DNA from: Sisyra terminalis
Lineage: Eukaryota; Arthropoda; Insecta; Neuroptera; Sisyridae
Reading direction: 5' to 3'
Length of the DNA: 64,000 nt
Assembly: GCA_958496175.1 (NCBI GenBank)
Contig: OY292279.1
Coordinates: 496,001 to 560,000, forward strand
Below the pieces are notes generated by a model. That model was not told the DNA's origin. It was given only the letters and a program-made list of their open reading frames with translations, and did not search any database. The position numbers and the translations under genes are program-made. Below are positions 63,431-64,000 of the stretch, in pieces; position 1 is the stretch's first letter, and each line of letters starts with the position of its first letter.

Positions 63431-64000
63431 GTTATTTTGCGGTAATATTTGCGGTTATTTTTGCGGATATTATTGCAGTTATTTTTGCGGATATCATTGC
63501 GGTTATTTTGCGGTGATATTTGCGGTTATTTTTGCGGATATAATTGCGGTTATTTTTGCGGATATTATTGCGGTTATTTTTGCGGATATTATTGCGGTTA
63601 TTTTGGCGGATATCATTGCGGTTATTTTGCGGTGATATTTGCGGTTATTTTTGCGGATATTATTGCAGTTATTTTTGCGGATATCATTGCGGTTATTTTG
63701 CGGTGATATTTGCGGTTATTTTTGCGGATATTATTGCAGTTATTTTTGCGGATATCATTGCGGTTATTTTGCGGTGATATTTGCGGTTATTTTTGCGGAT
63801 ATAATTGCGGTTATTTTTGCGGATATTATTGCGGTTATTTTTGCGGATATTATTGCGGTTATTTTGGCGGATATCATTGCGGTTATTTTGCGGTGATATT
63901 TGCGGTTATTTTTGCGGATATCATTGCGGTTATTTTGCGGTGATATTTGGGGTTATTTTTGCGGATATCATTGCGGTTATTTTGCGGTAATATTTGCGGT
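63431..64000 (+). repeat. Delta fragment with 261 bp tandem duplication
   Basis: Delta markers return: GCAGTT at 63,475, 63,665 and 63,736, a TATAATT B near 63,540 and 63,800, and a GGGG head at 63,949. 63,449-63,709 and 63,710-63,970 repeat at offset 261. The closest delta relatives are 27,724-28,004 and 32,837-33,117. The array continues past the window end. Confidence 0.8.

Larger units (their letters stand above)
1..64000 (+). repeat. Continuous satellite array of GCGG-headed 11-12 bp subunits
   Basis: Every line of the window reads as GCGG followed by a 7-8 bp AT-rich tail, in one orientation, from the first base to the last. An A subunit (tail TTATTTTT or TTATTTT) alternates with a partner whose tail is ATATCATT, ATATTATT, TAATATTT or TGATATTT. 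By length this is about 5,400 subunits. The + strand is T- and G-rich throughout, and no inverted stretch (a run of CCGC-headed units) is seen. No unique DNA, transposon, poly-A tail, gene or RNA gene interrupts it. Both array edges lie outside the window. Satellites of this size are normally heterochromatic in eukaryotes; that placement is inference, since nothing here identifies the host or locus. Strand + marks the GCGG-reading strand. Confidence 0.98.

Noticed and set aside
65..63990. Hundreds of open frames of 61-188 codons on the + strand
   Set aside because: They start at TTG, overlap in all three frames, and have lengths fixed by block sizes. They translate the same 12-mer and end at the TAA or TGA of C/D. 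No unique sequence, promoter or ribosome-binding context supports any of them.
1..64000. CRISPR array
   Set aside because: There are regular short repeats but no unique spacers: every interval is itself another GCGG subunit. No cas-like gene is present.
1..64000. Repeat-protein gene (pentapeptide, ice-nucleation or cysteine-rich structural protein)
   Set aside because: The 23 bp closing pair shifts the frame at each block and stops recur, so no frame stays open beyond 188 codons. A coding repeat would keep a multiple of three.
1..64000. Telomeric repeat array
   Set aside because: No TTAGGG-, TTTAGGG-, TTAGG- or TTGGGG-type hexamer or heptamer tandem is present. The occasional GGGG head (27,963; 33,076; 41,242; 48,061; 63,949) is a point variant in a delta segment.
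1..64000. Iteron-type replication origin
   Set aside because: Iterons number a few to some tens beside a replication gene. Here there are thousands of units over 64 kb with no such gene or unique flank.
1..64000. CENP-B box or proof of centromere identity
   Set aside because: No subunit or common variant matches the CENP-B box pattern, and sequence alone cannot show centromere function. A CENP-A/CENH3 ChIP experiment would be needed.
1..64000. G-quadruplex-forming sequence
   Set aside because: GG pairs are spaced about 10 bp apart and runs of three or more G are rare. Stable quadruplexes are not expected from this pattern.
1..64000. rRNA, tRNA or other structured RNA genes
   Set aside because: Nothing other than the GCGG subunits is present. 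No tRNA-like arms or conserved rRNA words were seen on either strand.

Overview
The whole 64 kb window is one uninterrupted, head-to-tail satellite array. It contains no supportable protein gene, RNA gene, mobile element or unique sequence, and neither array edge is inside the window. The sequence is built from 11-12 bp subunits that all begin GCGG. Subunit A (GCGGTTATTTTT, or the 11 bp form A' GCGGTTATTTT) alternates with one of four partners: B (GCGGATATCATT), B' (GCGGATATTATT), C (GCGGTAATATTT) or D (GCGGTGATATTT). The 12 bp A precedes B or B', and the 11 bp A' precedes C or D. This gives blocks of the form [A + B or B'] repeated n times, closed by A' + C or D, with lengths of 24n+23 = 47, 71, 95 or 119 bp.

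Above the block level lies a mosaic of higher-order repeats (HORs), which I name by Greek letters for this window only. Alpha (about 1-11.4 kb) is amplified at offsets of 3,670 and then 3,162/3,209 bp. Beta (about 11.5-18.7 kb) is a 3.5 kb tandem pair. An alpha-like stretch returns at 18.5-20.5 kb. Gamma (21.9-25.9 kb) returns at 51-58 and 60.4-63.4 kb. Delta (25.9-48.7 kb) is nine staggered copies of a 1.1-4.7 kb unit, with an extra epsilon block at 41.9-43.4 and 48.7-50.0 kb. Alpha-like sequence appears again at 50.2-51.0 and 58.4-59.1 kb, and delta sequence returns in the last 570 bp. Delta is therefore flanked by gamma on both sides. Offsets between HOR copies change in steps of 24, 47, 71 or 95 bp, which are exactly subunit-pair or block lengths, as expected from unequal exchange in register.

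The many short open frames on the + strand are a by-product of the repeat. A and B subunits carry no stop in any forward frame. Stops come only from the TAA or TGA inside C and D, and only in one of three frames. The 23 bp step rotates the frame, so each frame closes at about every third block. The frames start at TTG and their lengths move in 8-codon steps. None has a recognisable domain, a unique region or a supporting signal.

Organism: the window does not identify it. Tens of kb of pure satellite with nested HORs is typical of eukaryotic heterochromatin (pericentromere, subtelomere, B or sex chromosome) and would be extraordinary in a bacterium, so a eukaryote with a long-read assembly is the likeliest source. 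That is inference. Base composition, estimated from the subunits, is roughly 37% GC, with the + strand strongly T- and G-rich throughout. I found no undescribed gene system. What is of interest is the subunit grammar and the layered, very recent amplification history.
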